A program made the position numbers and the translations under genes. A model generated the notes under the pieces. That model was not told the origin of the DNA. It saw only the letters and a list, made by a program, of their open reading frames with translations, and did no database searches. Source: Chara braunii (taxonomy: Eukaryota > Streptophyta > Charophyceae > Charales > Characeae). Taken from it: a DNA stretch of 35,910 nt. The stretch covers positions 2,671,575 to 2,707,484 of the forward strand of contig BFEA01000139.1 of assembly GCA_003427395.1 (NCBI GenBank), read 5' to 3'. Shown piece by piece: positions 1 through 11,847 of this stretch (its first letter is position 1; every line of letters begins with the position of its first letter).

Positions 1-710
1 TGCTAGGGGTGCTCATAGGAGAAAACACCACTAACACTCTCAAGAAGGCTTCATCTATTGGTGGGAGTGACACCTGTTGGAAAGTGGGTCCAACGTCCCT
101 GAATATTGTAATCATTCGATTGAACAGGCGTGGTTGTAGTATTTTTGCCGACATTTACTGATGAGTAGCATTGATTGCTTTCATACAAGGAGATTGATTG
201 TTCATCGAAACATTAACATCATTACCCTGCCCTGCTCAACTCAGCTACCGCTACATGGACCATTCAACACCATGAAAAGGGGGAGGGAGTCATATCAGGG
301 TATGGTTTAATTTATGATCTTAGTCAAAACCTAAGCACTACCTCAATAATCTCTCTAATGCATGCGACACTAACTATCAGAAGCCCCAACCTAAAAGGAA
401 GAGCACAATTGAAACCCCACTTTCGGAGTGCAGATTTCTCCTCTTCCTCTCCAGCTACCCCACCCCTTCTCACCCCACTCACCAGGTATCACTCATCGGG
501 GAATGCATTTGCAGCAACTGATGGGCAAACGCAACATCGTGTGCAAGCATACAACATAAAAATTCCTACAAGAAATGAAAGTTGAAAAAATATTTCATTA
601 AAAAAAAATCCTTCATATTTAAAAATTATTATTAAAATGTTCGATTTTTTCTGTCTTGTTTGATAAGTTCCCGTCTAAAAACAAGTTTTCCCTTTCAACG
701 ACATCTATTT
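1..710. other. Intergenic sequence, no supported gene
   Basis: Only short open frames occur here. The longest, a plus frame of 75 codons at 358-585, is low in complexity at its centre and has no recognisable motif or flanking splice or start context. The stretch becomes AT-rich after about 590. I see no gene, RNA or repeat that I can support. Confidence 0.5.
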
Positions 711-895
711 GTTGAAGATGAAATGAAATTATGAACGAGTTTATTAAATGTTTTAATTAAACTTGCATTCTACTATAACAAATATCTTTTAATGTAGATT
801 GGATTAACCTATTTATGATTGAAAATCCTTATATAGAATGATAGTCCAATTAAAATATTTCATGAACTCATTCAAACTTTCATTCCATCTTTAGC
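711..895. repeat. AT-rich fold-back (MITE-like inverted repeat)
   Basis: Bases 711-779 are an imperfect inverted copy of 829-895, about 70 bp per arm and roughly 80 percent identical by eye, around a centre of about 50 bp. The outer ends read GTTGAAGATGAAATGAAA on the left and TTTCATTCCATCTTTAGC on the right. A further inverted match of 14 bp, AAACTTTCATTCCA at 874-887 against TGGAATGAAAGTTT at 943-956, shows the same motif spreading downstream. The size, AT content and lack of coding fit a miniature inverted-repeat element. I did not find a convincing target-site duplication, so an ordinary palindromic repeat remains possible. Confidence 0.5.
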
Positions 896-956
896 ATGCA
901 ATTCAAATAAGAAGGGATACCACATTCTGGATACCACATTCTTGGAATGAAAGTTT

Positions 957-3900
957 TCAAGTAAGACGAAAATTTTTAAAAGTGGAATGACATTTTTCTA
1001 GATGGAATGAAAATGTAAAATTTTGTATGTAATTTTACTACAGAATGATTATTTAATTCTGTGAAATTTTTCTGTTGTAGCTTTCTACCTCTCTTCGGTG
1101 AAGGGAGTTTACCTGTCTTGGGGGAGGGAGGTAAGGGCATGTTTGCCCCTTTCTCCTAACGTTCAAGGTGCAGGGTTGGGGCCGCTTAGTGCCAACTAAC
1201 TGAGATAGTTAGTGGGATTTTTCCAGTCGGTATTAGTAAGGTCTTCAACCAACATGGGTGTGCGCGTGTGAACGAGTTGTGTGTGGTGTGGGGGAGAGTT
1301 TTGACTTTAGACACCACTGTTACTCGATGGGGGTCGGGGAAGATGAAAAGGCAAACTTGAAGTTATTGATATATGCGCGAAAATGAATTTAAAATACAAC
1401 ATTGTGCAAAAGGAGAGAGCAAAGCTAATGGGCGAATTTAAATGCAATACTGTGTAGGAGAAGAGACCAAAGCTAATACGTCAAGCAATCCCCGACCGGT
1501 TGAAAGCTGATCCTAGGCCAGAAGGCATCGACCTGCCCCACATGTGGTACTGTGACGCCCAGCGCGACTTACTGATCGGAGTGGGAGCCGGCTCGGAAGT
1601 TGTGAAAATAGGGTGTGTCAAAAATTTTAGGAAAATGGGGTGGAGTTCCAGGCCGAAACTGAGATTTTTCATAGTTTATGGCTCAGGATGGCCGGGCTGG
1701 CGCCTAGGACAGGTCCTCAGGCGGTGCTTTTGTCATTTACCTTCGGCACAAGCCCACCGGGCGATAGGGGTAGTCGCGATCGAGAAGAGACACAAAATTC
1801 CACGCTAAAAATTCGCGTTCATACTCCCGTTCCTATCCATGCAGAATGATACGTATAGGCCAAACAAGGGTGAATTATGCGAGCGCATGTATACACGACG
1901 GGCCGTGTTGTTGGCGGGTCGTAACACATACGAGGGCTCGCATAAAATCCATTCATCAGACAACCCAAAACGACGAACTTCATTATTTTCCATCGATTAT
2001 AGCGAACTACTGCTGAGACATATATTCATGCGTTCAAATCATAACCAAGAAGTGTGCTACAAAATTGAAACGATTAAGCGACAGTCATCATACCCAACAT
2101 CGTTCAGAAAGGAAAGAGATATGAGAGGTACTCCAAAGAAAGGTTGAGGAAAGGATTTACACAATCAGGTATTGGTCCCCAATTACAAAAACGAGAACGA
2201 TGAAACCGAAACCGAAACCAAAAATTCTGAGAGGGCTAGAAGAGAAATCCCCCCCCACACCATAGCACCCTATGCTCTCTCACTACTTCACCATCCTCCT
2301 CCTTGTTCCCATGCAAGCGGTCCGTCATCTCGGACCTACCAACAACTCAGAGTTTGTCACCCCGCTTAATTCCAGTATGCACGCCGGGTCCGCCCCTGCT
2401 CCATAGTCCATCGTGGCCGCACGTCAACCCCACACACTCGCCACCAGCTCGTCACATTGCCCAACCCCGAACTCACCTCTTCGTCTACTCCTACTCGTTA
2501 ACCGATCCTCTTGACTGCGCAAACCTTCCCAAGTTTGATTATAGAACGATTTAGTTGCGCTTCCGGAATTTATGACAATCAGCATTTGCGCGAGATGACC
2601 GAAACTATGCGGAGTCAGGGGGAGAGAGGAAAAAAGGAGGCGCCTACAATCAACATGTCCGGGTCGTGGTGCGAGAGACTTAGCCACTCTGCACGCATCA
2701 ATCCAGTCATGCACCGCTCTTGTGAATGAGACGAAGGGGAAGAAGCTGCACATTTGGTGTAAAGAAAAACTAAGAAAGAGAAGATTAAAGTTACACCCGC
2801 ACTCGCCAAGGAAGGAATAAGAAGAAATTACAGTTGAGATTATAATGAATGCGTGGTGGGAGTAGAGTGCCGGACAAAGCGCAGCAAAACGTGCGTGAGT
2901 AAGGAGCACCAAGCAGTTACGAACAAGAACTACGATGTCCCCAAAATCCTAGTCGAATTAGATTCTTAATTTTGAGCGTTCGCTCAATCTCTCCCATTCT
3001 TTCCAAAGCGTTCAAAAATTCAAAAAGATTTTTCCGCAGGACGACCACGTCGAAGTTCCCTGCCCAAATTCCCAAAAGAAAAAAGAAAGTTGCGTCAAAG
3101 TGATTGGACATCAATGGTATTGGACTTACGAGTATTCAGATTATAATACTTCCGATTAACAATTACTTACTTTTGATAGTTATATGATTCAAGAGGATGA
3201 TCTAGAATTGGGTCAATTACGTTTATTCTTGCGCTCACTACGTTTTAAATACCAACTGCCATGGGACCAAGTTATCACAAAATAGAGAGGAAAAAAAAAG
3301 GAATGGGGGTAGCCGTGCAATTTGAACAAGTCCCTCCGCCCCCCCCCCCAAGGTGCAATCACACAGAAAGTCGTGCTTATCAGAAGATAGATCATCACGT
3401 ATGTGACGCCCAGGGGTTCCAATCTTATGCAAGCTCTTGCTTGCATGCATCATACCTGTGGATATGTGGGGAAATGAGGAAGAAGGGGGAAAAGGAGAAG
3501 GAGAAGGAGACCGAGATGCCACAACGCAACTTGTAAGGGTCGTTGTCTCCTAGGTGGCATTATCATGGTCTCGTGTTTTTCTAATGCCTGATCCCCGTCA
3601 CTTTTCGACTCTACCTTGCTGTTATCATTGTTACTGTTGTTGCTGCCTCAGGGATATGGAACTCTCAAGACGGAGGGTTGGGGTGGAGGATGACATTGGG
3701 GGAGCGGAGGGAGGAAGCGTCCCAACGATCGCTCCTCTGTAGTGATGATTACGATTGGGGAGGGAAGTGAGATAGTCTTGGTAGAGGGTGTAGAGAATAC
3801 GTAGGATGACCGTGCAAATCTGCTCGTGGTCGTAACATGCAGGGATTGTCCCTGCAATCATGCAATAGACTTCAACATTATTAAAGTTTTGCCACGCCAC

Positions 3901-4002
3901 GTTGAAAAGGAGAATGTGGAGGCAGAAACAAGAGATGAGGGACTGGGTGGTCAGGTGAGGGAAAATGATACAAATGAGGCGGGTAGCATTGTTAGTGTGA
4001 GT
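957..4002. other. Intergenic sequence, no supported gene
   Basis: About 3 kb with open frames up to 162 codons (minus strand, 2424-2912). None shows a recognisable domain, splice context or homology to another part of the window. The composition is mixed, with pyrimidine-rich plus-strand stretches near 2250-2500 and a GGAGAA tandem near 3490-3510. I see no RNA gene or inserted element that I can defend. Confidence 0.45.
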
Positions 4003-4463
4003 AGCCTTACAAGGATATTCACCCTAGTTTTTGCGAGTGACATAAAATAAGTTCAGTTTAAGGTCTGAGTATGTCGCGTGAGCCGCAATTGTGTTTTAAT
4101 TACGTTGATGAAATTGGTTGACTAGAAATAGAGAGTGTGTAGGCACGCAAACTTCAGGTGCGCGTGATCCCTATTTTTGTTGATAAATTGTAAGGACCGG
4201 TGTGGTTGTCAGTTGAATGTTTTATTATGATTTAAACTAGGATTAAAGGTTTTCGTCTTCAGATTGGTACGTTTGACTGTGATATGTGCGCTCGTATGGA
4301 GGATGGCATCGACAATGACGGGACTTTGAATGATGGTCGGAGTAGGAGAGGGGATGGACGTGCGGTAGACATGGGGCTTGACGACCATGGACTCAGTTGA
4401 TGGGCCGTGGGGGGTGTGGCTTTGATACACTTCAATAAGCCCACGCGTCGCGTGAAACCCACT

Positions 4464-4469
4464 TATATA
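4464..4469 (+). promoter_or_regulatory. TATA-like box in head of unit A1
   Basis: TATATA occurs in the same relative place as TATATA at 9968-9973 in unit A2, inside an otherwise diverged head region. Conservation of the box between the two copies suggests a promoter. No transcript evidence is available. Confidence 0.3.
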
Positions 4470-6844
4470 GGTTACTGCTTGCACTAAACTCGATATAGGG
4501 CAAAGCACTATATGGTTACGGTGTTGGACTTTCATCTAGGAGATTCGAGGATCAAAGCCAGCAAGCGGCGGTGCAGGGGTATTGGAGCGGCAAGAAGGAA
4601 ACCATGGGGTTGAGGGCCCGGCGAGGCGATCCCCCACGGTTTTACGACCCTCGTGGCCGATCGGCAGGGCCAAGGTAGTATCTAGTGGTCCCCCCCACCT
4701 TACTTTCGTCTTTGTCGTTATTTCCGTAGTTATATTATTTTACTATTATTACTATTGCCATTATTATTTACTTTTACTTTGGTTGCCCGCCTCGGATCGG
4801 ACGCAAAACAAGTTTTAGTGGCCATTGGCGAGACCGCCGTGTTAATTTGATTGGTGCGGCCCCTGGCCTTGGGCTACGCATAAAGGCATGAACGGCAGTC
4901 AAGGACCTTGAGCACGTACCTCTTTGGACGGACCCGTCCAGATCCCTATGTGTCGGAATGCTGGTGGAACTTCTTTATCCTGCCGGTCTTAACGCCCAGA
5001 CCAGGGAATTAGCATGTACGCGAGCCGATGGGCGATTTGGCCTACAAAATGGAGGAAACCCGGGTGGCGTGGGCCAATTGCAAGTGCCTAGTCTGCCATC
5101 CGTGTTTTGATATGAAGAGGTTTGAGCGTGAGCATGCCCGATGGAACTTCAGAGACAACAAACTGTGCCTGGGCGGAATATCCGAAAGCAAGATGGCGGG
5201 GCCACAAGTACGCGGGACCCGTTTCCACTTCAACCTCTGAAATTCTCTGAGGAATATTTGCTACTACCACCAAGATCTGCACCGGGGCTTCTGCTGCAAA
5301 TTCCGAAGCAGGCCTGCACCCTTGATGCCACAGTCTGAGTGTGAGCATGGCCATTGAGGACCTAGAAGGTGGAGAGCTCTGCCTGGGCAGAGTGACCAGA
5401 GGAAACTCGGGGGAGGGTCGTAGCGCTGCTGCTACGTACGGATCGCCCGTCGGAGTCGGGCATAGGGGTGAAAGACTAATCGAATAAGCTCACTAGCGGG
5501 TTCCCCTCAAAAGTTATTATGAGGATAGTTGAAGCTGTTGAAAACAACTTATCGGTCGTTGTTACTTGTTGGGTTGGACGCTGCGAGATCTGTTGTTGTC
5601 GGAAGCTGCGTAAACAGGAAGCAAAAGGGGATGGCCGTGGAAATTGAAGTGAGGGCAGAGAGGAGACGGGAAGTAAGACTGTGAAAGAAAAAGGGATCTG
5701 GATGCATTTTCGCGCCAGACGCAACCGAAAGGAGAGATTGAGGGCATGAGCGAGGTAGGATTAGAAGAATGTCGATCTCGTTCATTCCTTGACGGAAACG
5801 AGTGAGAGAAGGCTCATTCCATTTTTTTTTCTCACGAGCGAGATGATTGGTAGTGTTAGTTTGAGGAGTGGGGTAGTAGGTTAGAAGTTAGAAGAGAAGA
5901 TGGTGTGTGAAGAGGTGGTAGGAGTGGAGAAGAAAGGAAGCGGGAAACACATATCCCACTCATTTCTGGGCAGAGTTGATCGATCCGAAAAGCTACAGTG
6001 AGGTTTTCAACCATTGCAAGTGCAACGACGATGTTAGTTTTGGCAGTCGGGTGACGGTTGGGTTGATATGAGATTATGAGGTTGCGCGGTGTGTCGTCAA
6101 GGAAAAGCGAGAAGAGGTGAAGTCAGACATATTGATGATAGAGTGACTGATGAAGGGGAACTTGACGGGATTGAGAGGGGGAAATTGAGAAGGTAGGACA
6201 AAGAGAAGAGGGAGTAGTGAGTTGAAGAGGTAGCGCCTTAGGGAGAGAAGAGAGCGACAACGAGGGGGTGGAAATCCTACCTCGATATGGCGATGTATCT
6301 TCCTGTGTGTCAGCGGAAGATTCATTTTGTGTTAAGAGGTTTGGAGTAGCCAGACCATACCATTGGGAGCGTGCGCCTGCTAACTATCACGATTGTTGCA
6401 TGAAAGGGCTGGTCGTCCTCTTACTAGAATACTATCACGATCATTGTGTTGGTTGTCGTCGCAGGTTGCCACGTGAACGGGAGGCTGCGCTAGGTCTTCC
6501 TCTTCTGCTGAGACTGCGCTGCATCCCGGTGGTCGGAGTTGTTATGTGCTGTCTCCGTTATTGTGTCAGCTGACGTACTGCCTATGATCACCTTTCTCGG
6601 CCACTGTTGCTTATCACCGGCTTCATCTGTATGGGAAATTGCTTATAGATTGTATAAGCGTCTTGATTCGGTTTCAGACAACCTTCCCTACATATACTAA
6701 CATCGAATCTTGACCAGACGCGTGTGAGAATGGGCAGGAAAGGTAGTTAGAGGGAACGATAGGCGGAATGGAGGAAAGACGAGGGCGTACTGTGTATCCG
6801 CCAGATGAGACTGGAATAGCGGAAGACAAGCCGTGGGGCTGAAG

Positions 6845-7470
6845 TCTTACCTGTTGGCCGGTGCGTGCCCATTCCATTAAGCTAGAGTAGCGAGAACCCG
6901 ACCCATGAGGTGACAAACTTTTTCGTTTGGTCGACGCATTCCTCATTGCATTGGGCGAAGAAGCGAGAGGTGGGTCGTGAAAACGAAGGTTTACCTGCTA
7001 ATCATGGGCTGACCATTCTATCAGTGGTGGTGGAGTAAAGTTGGCTACGAGAATGAAGGTCTGCTTGTTGACCGGAGCAGCTGCTCGCTCCGTTTTGCTC
7101 AAGGGGAGCTAGCGAACAATGGTCACAGGGTTGGAGACTTACCTGCTAGCCAGTAAGCAACCATCCTACTGTGTGGAGTAGCGTGAGGCCGCGGACCTAT
7201 CTGCTGACCGCTGCATCACTCAACCAATATTCGATGGCACTAAAGTGAAATCAGTAGCAGAGATGAAAATTTAATTTCAGGCCGGTCCGATTGAAATGGA
7301 GAGGGGCCAGTTGAGGGGCTACGGGTTGCCTATTGACCGGTGGGCTGTTCGTCCTGCCAGGCACAGTAGTGTGGGTCCAGTTGTGGGATGAATGCTTACC
7401 AAGACTTGGTGAGGACTGCACAACGGGGATCTGCGCATACGTCGGCCACTGCATGACCGACTAGATTATG
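6845..7470 (-). other. Exon-like ~100-bp repeats with minus-strand splice donors (unit A1)
   Basis: On the minus strand this stretch holds several diverged repeats of about 100-150 bp. Each carries a short open piece ending at a consensus donor: CAG|GTAAGA with the exon edge at 6851, CAG|GTAAAC at 6995 and CAG|GTAAGT at 7143. Related copies with decayed donors lie near 7060 and 7205. A longer open piece ends near 7400, where the minus strand reads CTTGGTAAGC. Short translated pieces include MEWARTGQQ and QWPTYAQIPVVQSS, which match no family I know. The pattern suggests tandemly multiplied small exons of a captured or element-borne minus-strand gene, now degenerate. Frames do not join cleanly, so I do not offer a coding model. 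Confidence 0.3.
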
Positions 7471-7887
7471 TTGTTGGCTCACTACGGAGAGAAGGAAGAC
7501 TGTGTTTTGACCAACAACTATATCTCGAGTTTTAGTCGATACAATTTGGACCTCGAAGTTCAGCGGAATGGTTGAATTGTTTGAAGAGGGGTCCTTGTTG
7601 CGAGCGGGAAAGCCGTCAAGAAATCAACATTCAGTGTTTTGAGTTCGGCTGACCAAGCAACCGCACATTTTGGCTGCCATTGCAGGACCCTTAAGCGCAT
7701 CGAGAAATCAAGGCCTTCCAACGAGAGTCTGAGTGCACCACCCTTGTATCTGAGAGACTAAACCTTTCTCCTTCTGCCCTTCTTATTCTAAGTCTAGTAT
7801 ATTGGTTTGGAGAGGAAGGTTGTAGGTGGGATTGCGATTCAGAATCTGTGTCAAGGCTTCTGTGGGAGGTTACCCCACCAATTGCAG

Positions 7888-7902
7888 GAGCTCTGTCGGA
7901 AC
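7888..7902 (+). other. Conserved box GAGCTCTGTCGGAAC (unit A1)
   Basis: The same 15 bases occur at 13094-13108 in unit A2, and a close version, GAGCTCTGTCGGGG, lies on the minus strand at 28816-28803 in the inverted copy. In A1 and A2 the box is preceded by ATTGCAG, which reads as a splice acceptor. The following frame, ELCRN...ETGNWW in A1 and ELCRN...EAGN in A2, ends in a stop in both. It is either a tiny conserved exon or a nucleic-acid signal. It always precedes the stem-loop or satellite array. Confidence 0.5.
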
Positions 7903-7952
7903 CTAGACAAGGTTCTAGAGACAGGGAATTGGTGGTAATCATCATCTCCTTC

Positions 7953-7958
7953 TATAAA
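7953..7958 (+). promoter_or_regulatory. TATAAA box upstream of the A1 stem-loop array
   Basis: The sequence CTATAAACCC is kept in A2 at 13161-13170, where TATAAA is 13162-13167, although flanking bases differ. It lies about 240 bp before the stem-loop array in both units. This would place a transcription start so that the array falls inside the transcript. That is inference from position and conservation only. Confidence 0.35.
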
Positions 7959-8194
7959 CCCAACTAAAACCCTTACCTGTATATCTTTCTATAGTTTGAC
8001 TGAGTATACTGCATGCATCTCTATTGAGTTTATGTTTGACTTTCTAGACTTAAATCAGAATTAAGTAAAGGTATGCATGTGCAATCTCAATTTGATTTTT
8101 GTTGTTTATCTGAATTCGGATTGAAAAAGGGTTGTGAATTGGAGGAAGGCGGAAGGAAGGTGGTTTCGCTTGCGATTGTCTGGGTCAACCAAAG

Positions 8195-8967
8195 GCTGGG
8201 TTTAGTCTCTAAGTTGAATGACTTAGTGCTATGTTTTACTTTGACTGCCTAGAGGACCAGACTTTGTTCCTAAGTTTGATGGTCTGGTTGCTCTGACTTG
8301 CGAGAGATGCATGCAAATGTTTTTTCAGCGACCAAATTTTGTCTTAAGTTGAATGACTTTGTCGCCTCGATTTATTTTGTTTTTTTTTAGTGGGACTGAG
8401 CTTTGTTTCTAAGTTGAATGACTCAGTCTTCTTATGTTTCTTTATTGTTTCTGAGAAAGGGGGTTTCAGCTTCGTTCATAAGTTGGATGACTCAAACTTC
8501 TTTTTTTTTTATTCTAAGGGAATCAGGCGAAGGATCAGGCTTAGTTTCTAAGTTGAATGATTTGGTCTGGAGCCAAACACATGTTGGAACTAAATGATAA
8601 TTATCTATACTCTATCAGTATTTTACTTATGAACAGGGTAGTCAGACTTTGTTTCTAAGTTGAAAGTTCTTACTATAGTTTATCACAATAAAGAGAGTAT
8701 TGATTAAAAATATAAATTGGTGGTAAAAAGGGGCAAACTAAACTTTGTTTCTAAGTTTAATGGTTCAGTCTCATGCTAACTTAAAAGACTAAGTGAAAAA
8801 TATATATATATAACTTGGTTACTTAAACAGTTCAGGGCGACTAGGCTTTGTTCTCTAGATTGAATGACCTAGTCATATGCCAAAAGAAGAGAAACGTAGT
8901 AGTGCCCTCTGTTTGTGTATATTCAATGGTTGAGCTAAACTTTGTTTCTAAGTTGAATGATCTAACT
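8195..8967 (+). repeat. Stem-loop array A1: ten hairpins with a shared loop and variable stems
   Basis: Ten hairpins are spaced about 50-110 bp apart. Most carry a loop close to TTTGTTTCTAAGTTGAATGA, but every stem is different. Stem pairs are: 8195-8201/8221-8227 (wobble-rich); GACCAGAC 8255-8262 with GTCTGGTT 8282-8289; GCGACCAAA 8328-8336 with TTTGTCGC 8358-8365 (one bulge); GACTGAG 8394-8400 with CTCAGTC 8422-8428; GTTTCAG 8463-8469 with CTCAAAC 8491-8497 (one mismatch); 8533-8539/8561-8567 (wobble pairs); 8639-8646/8668-8675 (one mismatch); 8737-8743/8763-8769 (one mismatch); GACTAGG 8839-8845 with CCTAGTC 8868-8874; and 8933-8939/8961-8967 (two mismatches). Unit A2 carries the homologous array with a different shared loop and changed but better-paired stems. 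It does not code for protein. Function is unknown. Confidence 0.75.
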
Positions 8968-9249
8968 TTACTCCTTATATAAGTTGGGTATGAGGAATAA
9001 ATCATTGAAAGATTATGAACTATTGTTGACAAGCTTCAACCTTGGGACTGGGTGATAGTACTTACCATTGTGGTATGAACTTGCACATGGTTGAGTGAGA
9101 GTTTTACTTGGTTTGAGTTTCAGTTTGATGGGTAGTCACGTTAGTTGCTCAGCACGTGCTAGAGCTATAAGAGTTAGTTCAATTTCTGTATTTTCTGAGC
9201 TAATTTTGTTTTACTTAGGTCAATCATCGCATTTTATGGGATAATTTAT

Positions 9250-9556
9250 TTTACTTGGCTCTATATAAAATTTGGAAAGTTACGTTCTTTACGGGAAGCG
9301 TTGCCGAAATGTCTACCAAAACCAAGGAGCTAGTTGAATTCTGGTTTTTCAAACTTCAACTTTTGTCTAAGTTTTATATTTGGCCTAGTAGAAATCTGGA
9401 AAGCCTTCTTTTCTAGGGGAAGTGCTGCCCGAATTTTTGTTAATTCAGGGAGTTAAACAAAATTTGAGCTTTGGGAAGTTGAGATTATTTCAGACTCTGT
9501 ATTTAACTTTGTATAATTTTTGGAAATTTACTTTCTCTATGGGAAGCGCTGTCGGC
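9250..9556 (+). repeat. Alternating ~120-bp repeats at the end of unit A1
   Basis: Three repeats occur in the order type I, type II, type I. Type I carries GGGAAGCGYTGCCGAAAT followed by a CCAAGGAGYTAGTT segment. Type II carries GGGAAGTGCTGCCCGAAT followed by TTCAGGGAGTTA. Both are preceded by a stretch like TATAAAATTTGGAAAG. The last type I copy runs directly into the palindrome that opens unit A2. The same alternating series occurs at 14395-14965 and 16780-17120, and on the minus strand at 27010-26640. Confidence 0.65.
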
Positions 9557-9583
9557 GGGAATACCCTTACAAGGGTATCCGCC
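9554..9583. other. Junction hairpin between units A1 and A2
   Basis: ATACCCTT at 9561-9568 pairs with AAGGGTAT at 9571-9578 around a two-base loop. An outer pair, GGCGG at 9554-9558 with CCGCC at 9579-9583, extends the stem past a two-base bulge. A decayed version (CCTTACAAGG) opens unit A1 at about 4003. A third, with different outer arms, opens the hairpin-rich region at 19447-19474. The first two are followed by CCCTAGTTTTT, and the third by a shorter run of T. Confidence 0.6.
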
Positions 9584-9967
9584 CTAGTTTTTTGCAAGTG
9601 ACAGAGAATAAGGTTAGTTTAAAGTTTGAGTGTGGCGCGCGGACCGTGACTGTGTTTTTGAACCATGTTGACCGAATGGTTGACTAAAGCAGAGATTGTG
9701 TAAGCGCGTAGACTTAAAGCGCGCATGATCTCTTTTATTATTGATGATTGTAAAATCGACGTTGTGCCGACCAAATTTTTAGCCCCGATTAAACTAGGAT
9801 TAAAAGATATTTTATTCTTAGTTGGTATGCTTAACCGTTGACGTGTGTGCTCGTACTGAGGACGACATCGACGACAAGGCGATACTAGGTAATAGTCAGA
9901 GTATGCAAAGGTTGAGAGTACGGCCTTGGAACATTTCAGTAGGCCGCGCATTTGCGCAACACCCGTT

Positions 9968-9973
9968 TATATA
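9968..9973 (+). promoter_or_regulatory. TATA-like box in head of unit A2
   Basis: TATATA lies in CGTTTATATAGATG and is colinear with the box at 4464-4469 in A1. It is kept despite many substitutions around it. Confidence 0.3.
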
Positions 9974-10675
9974 GATGTCCGCTAATACTGAGCTCCGACT
10001 TCGGCCCAACACTATTGGTTACAACGTCAGACTTTCATCAAAGAGATTCAGAGATCAAGATCGAGCGACGACGACGCGGGGATATTGAAGTAGTGCGAAG
10101 GAACCGAGGGGTTGAGGGCCCGACGGGGCTATCCCACTTGGTTTTGACATCGGCGGCGTCAGAACGGTATTAGCGGTTTCTTTTTCCTCGTTCATCATAT
10201 TCTGACGATTAAAAAGTTCTATAATATTTTATTATTTATTGTAGTATTATTTTTTATACTTTGGTGTTCCTTGACTCGGACGAGACGCCGAATTTAAAGG
10301 CCGTCACAACGGTCGAGGACCTTGAGTGCGCGCCTCCTTTGGTTGGCCTAGGGGTTCCTGCGTGTTCAGGAGGCCGACAAAATTCTTTATCCTAACTGAA
10401 AGTCTTGAATCACGAACTGAGGAGCTCAATGTGCATGCGAGCCAGTGGCTGGTTGATTACAGGAGACCTAGATGTTGAGGGTCATTGTGGGTGCTTGACC
10501 TATTGCCCAAGGCCTAGTGTAAAGGGGGTAAGTGTGGGTATGCCATCAGGGACCGAAAGATGATGTGATATGTTTAGGTGCAGTGGGATAGGCACCCCAA
10601 TATAGAAGTTGCGGGTTGCAGCGGGGGCCGAACACATAGAAACCGCCCTTATTTCACTCACTCAAATATTTGTTA

Positions 10676-11140
10676 CTACCATTGAGATTCGCACCAGGAC
10701 TTGTTTACCTGGACCCACATGGCAAGCTTGCAGCAGGGCCCGTGCAATCCTACTCGATACGGTGTCGGGGCAGCTACAACAACCAAGCAGAGGTCGCACA
10801 CTTTGGTACCATCCACTCCCCGACCCGTTTGATTCAGTAGATAGTTGTCAGACACTCTTCTGCGTGGACTTAGGCATAAAGGTAGAGACCATTCGAGCCG
10901 TCGAGTGACTGGTTCCGCCATAGTTTTCCTCAGGTGCAGGAGTCGCCCGAAGATTGCTGCGGTAGAGGCTGACGGGTTGAAGAAGGTAAGGAAACAGCCG
11001 ACGGAGACGATGAAAGCGACGGGCCCGAACACAATGAAGGAGAGCGGGACGAATCTTGATGTGAATTCGCACCATGCACAGTCAGCGGAGGAGATGGTGG
11101 GGACGAGTTGGGCGAAGTAAAAATACCATAACTCGCCCAC
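10676..11140 (-). CDS. Unassigned open frame of 154 codons, hydrophobic near its start
   Basis: This is one of the longer minus-strand frames outside simple repeats. Residues about 32-52 form a possible membrane segment (VPLSFIVFGPVAFIVSVGCF), followed by a basic linker and a tail containing several cysteines. It matches no family I recognise. The homologous stretch of unit A1 (about 5300-5700) does not keep the frame, which argues against a conserved protein. It could be an exon fragment of a captured gene, or a chance frame within the element. Confidence 0.15.
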   Translation of the reverse strand: MGELWYFYFAQLVPTISSADCAWCEFTSRFVPLSFIVFGPVAFIVSVGCFLTFFNPSASTAAIFGRLLHLRKTMAEPVTRRLEWSLPLCLSPRRRVSDNYLLNQTGRGVDGTKVCDLCLVVVAAPTPYRVGLHGPCCKLAMWVQVNKSWCESQW

Positions 11141-11847
11141 TCTTTGATTAAATCGGCCGAGTAAAGGATGGATTCTGGGGTTTTCGGGACTGACGACCCG
11201 AATCTCGAATCAAATTAGCGTAAAAGATAGTATAGGAGGAGGTAGAGGAAGAAGAAGTTGGAACGAGCTATGGCGGGAGGAGGAATAACGGGAGAGGAGA
11301 CATATCGCTCGTGTCCTCGATAAAATCGAGTGGGGTAAAAGTCAGAATAAAAGTTTTAAGGTGAGGCAATTTCGTTGGTGGCGTTAGTTTGGTTGCTAGA
11401 TTAATAAAACGAGAGTGAGCGGAGAAATAACACACGCAGATGTGATGAAGACCATATAACGAAAGGAGAGAGGACACCTATCTTCTTAATTTATCGACAA
11501 GTTTGAGCGAGGAAGGAAGCTTAAGTTTTCCACCATTGCGAGTGCATTAGTGAAGTTAGTTTTGTGTTTAGATTGATGGTTGGATCGGTACGATCATTAT
11601 GTGTTGTGTAAGGGAGGAGAAGTTTCGGGAGGCGGATTGAACCCACCCATACTCTAGCAATAGATTGATTTGATTTTTTGCCTCTTTGATCGTTAGCAGT
11701 AATGGAAGGATAGTTTAGGGGTGGGTGACTTACCCACTGACCGCCACGTTACTTACCCTGTCTGTAAAAGTAGCCACTCCCTAACTCTCTGTTCGCGCGA
11801 TTGGAAGATGTACGGAAGAAGCGAGCAATAGAGAGAAAAACGCTTAC

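Larger units (their letters stand above)
4003..9556 (+). mobile_element. Repeat unit A1 (first direct copy of a ~5.5 kb element)
   Basis: The unit aligns colinearly, though diverged, with the unit starting at 9557. The first 700 bases match (for example CCTTACAAGG, then CCCTAGTTTTT, GGTTGACTA, AAACTAGGATTAAA, GTTGAGGGCCCG). So do the segments near 5240-5290 and 10650-10700, 6001-6060 and 11523-11582, 7740-7905 and 12940-13108, and the stem-loop array. Order within the unit is: TATA-bearing head, minus-strand exon-like pieces, conserved box, TATAAA, stem-loop array, then 120-bp repeats. No reverse transcriptase, integrase or transposase reading frame is visible. It may be a non-autonomous retroelement derivative, with A1 and A2 sharing an LTR-like head, or simply a segmental duplication. 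Terminal dinucleotides, primer-binding site and target-site duplications were not identified. Confidence 0.6.

Noticed and set aside
2424-2912. 162-codon minus-strand open frame as a gene
   Set aside because: No domain, no splice context, overlapping frames on both strands and no second copy. Length alone is not enough.
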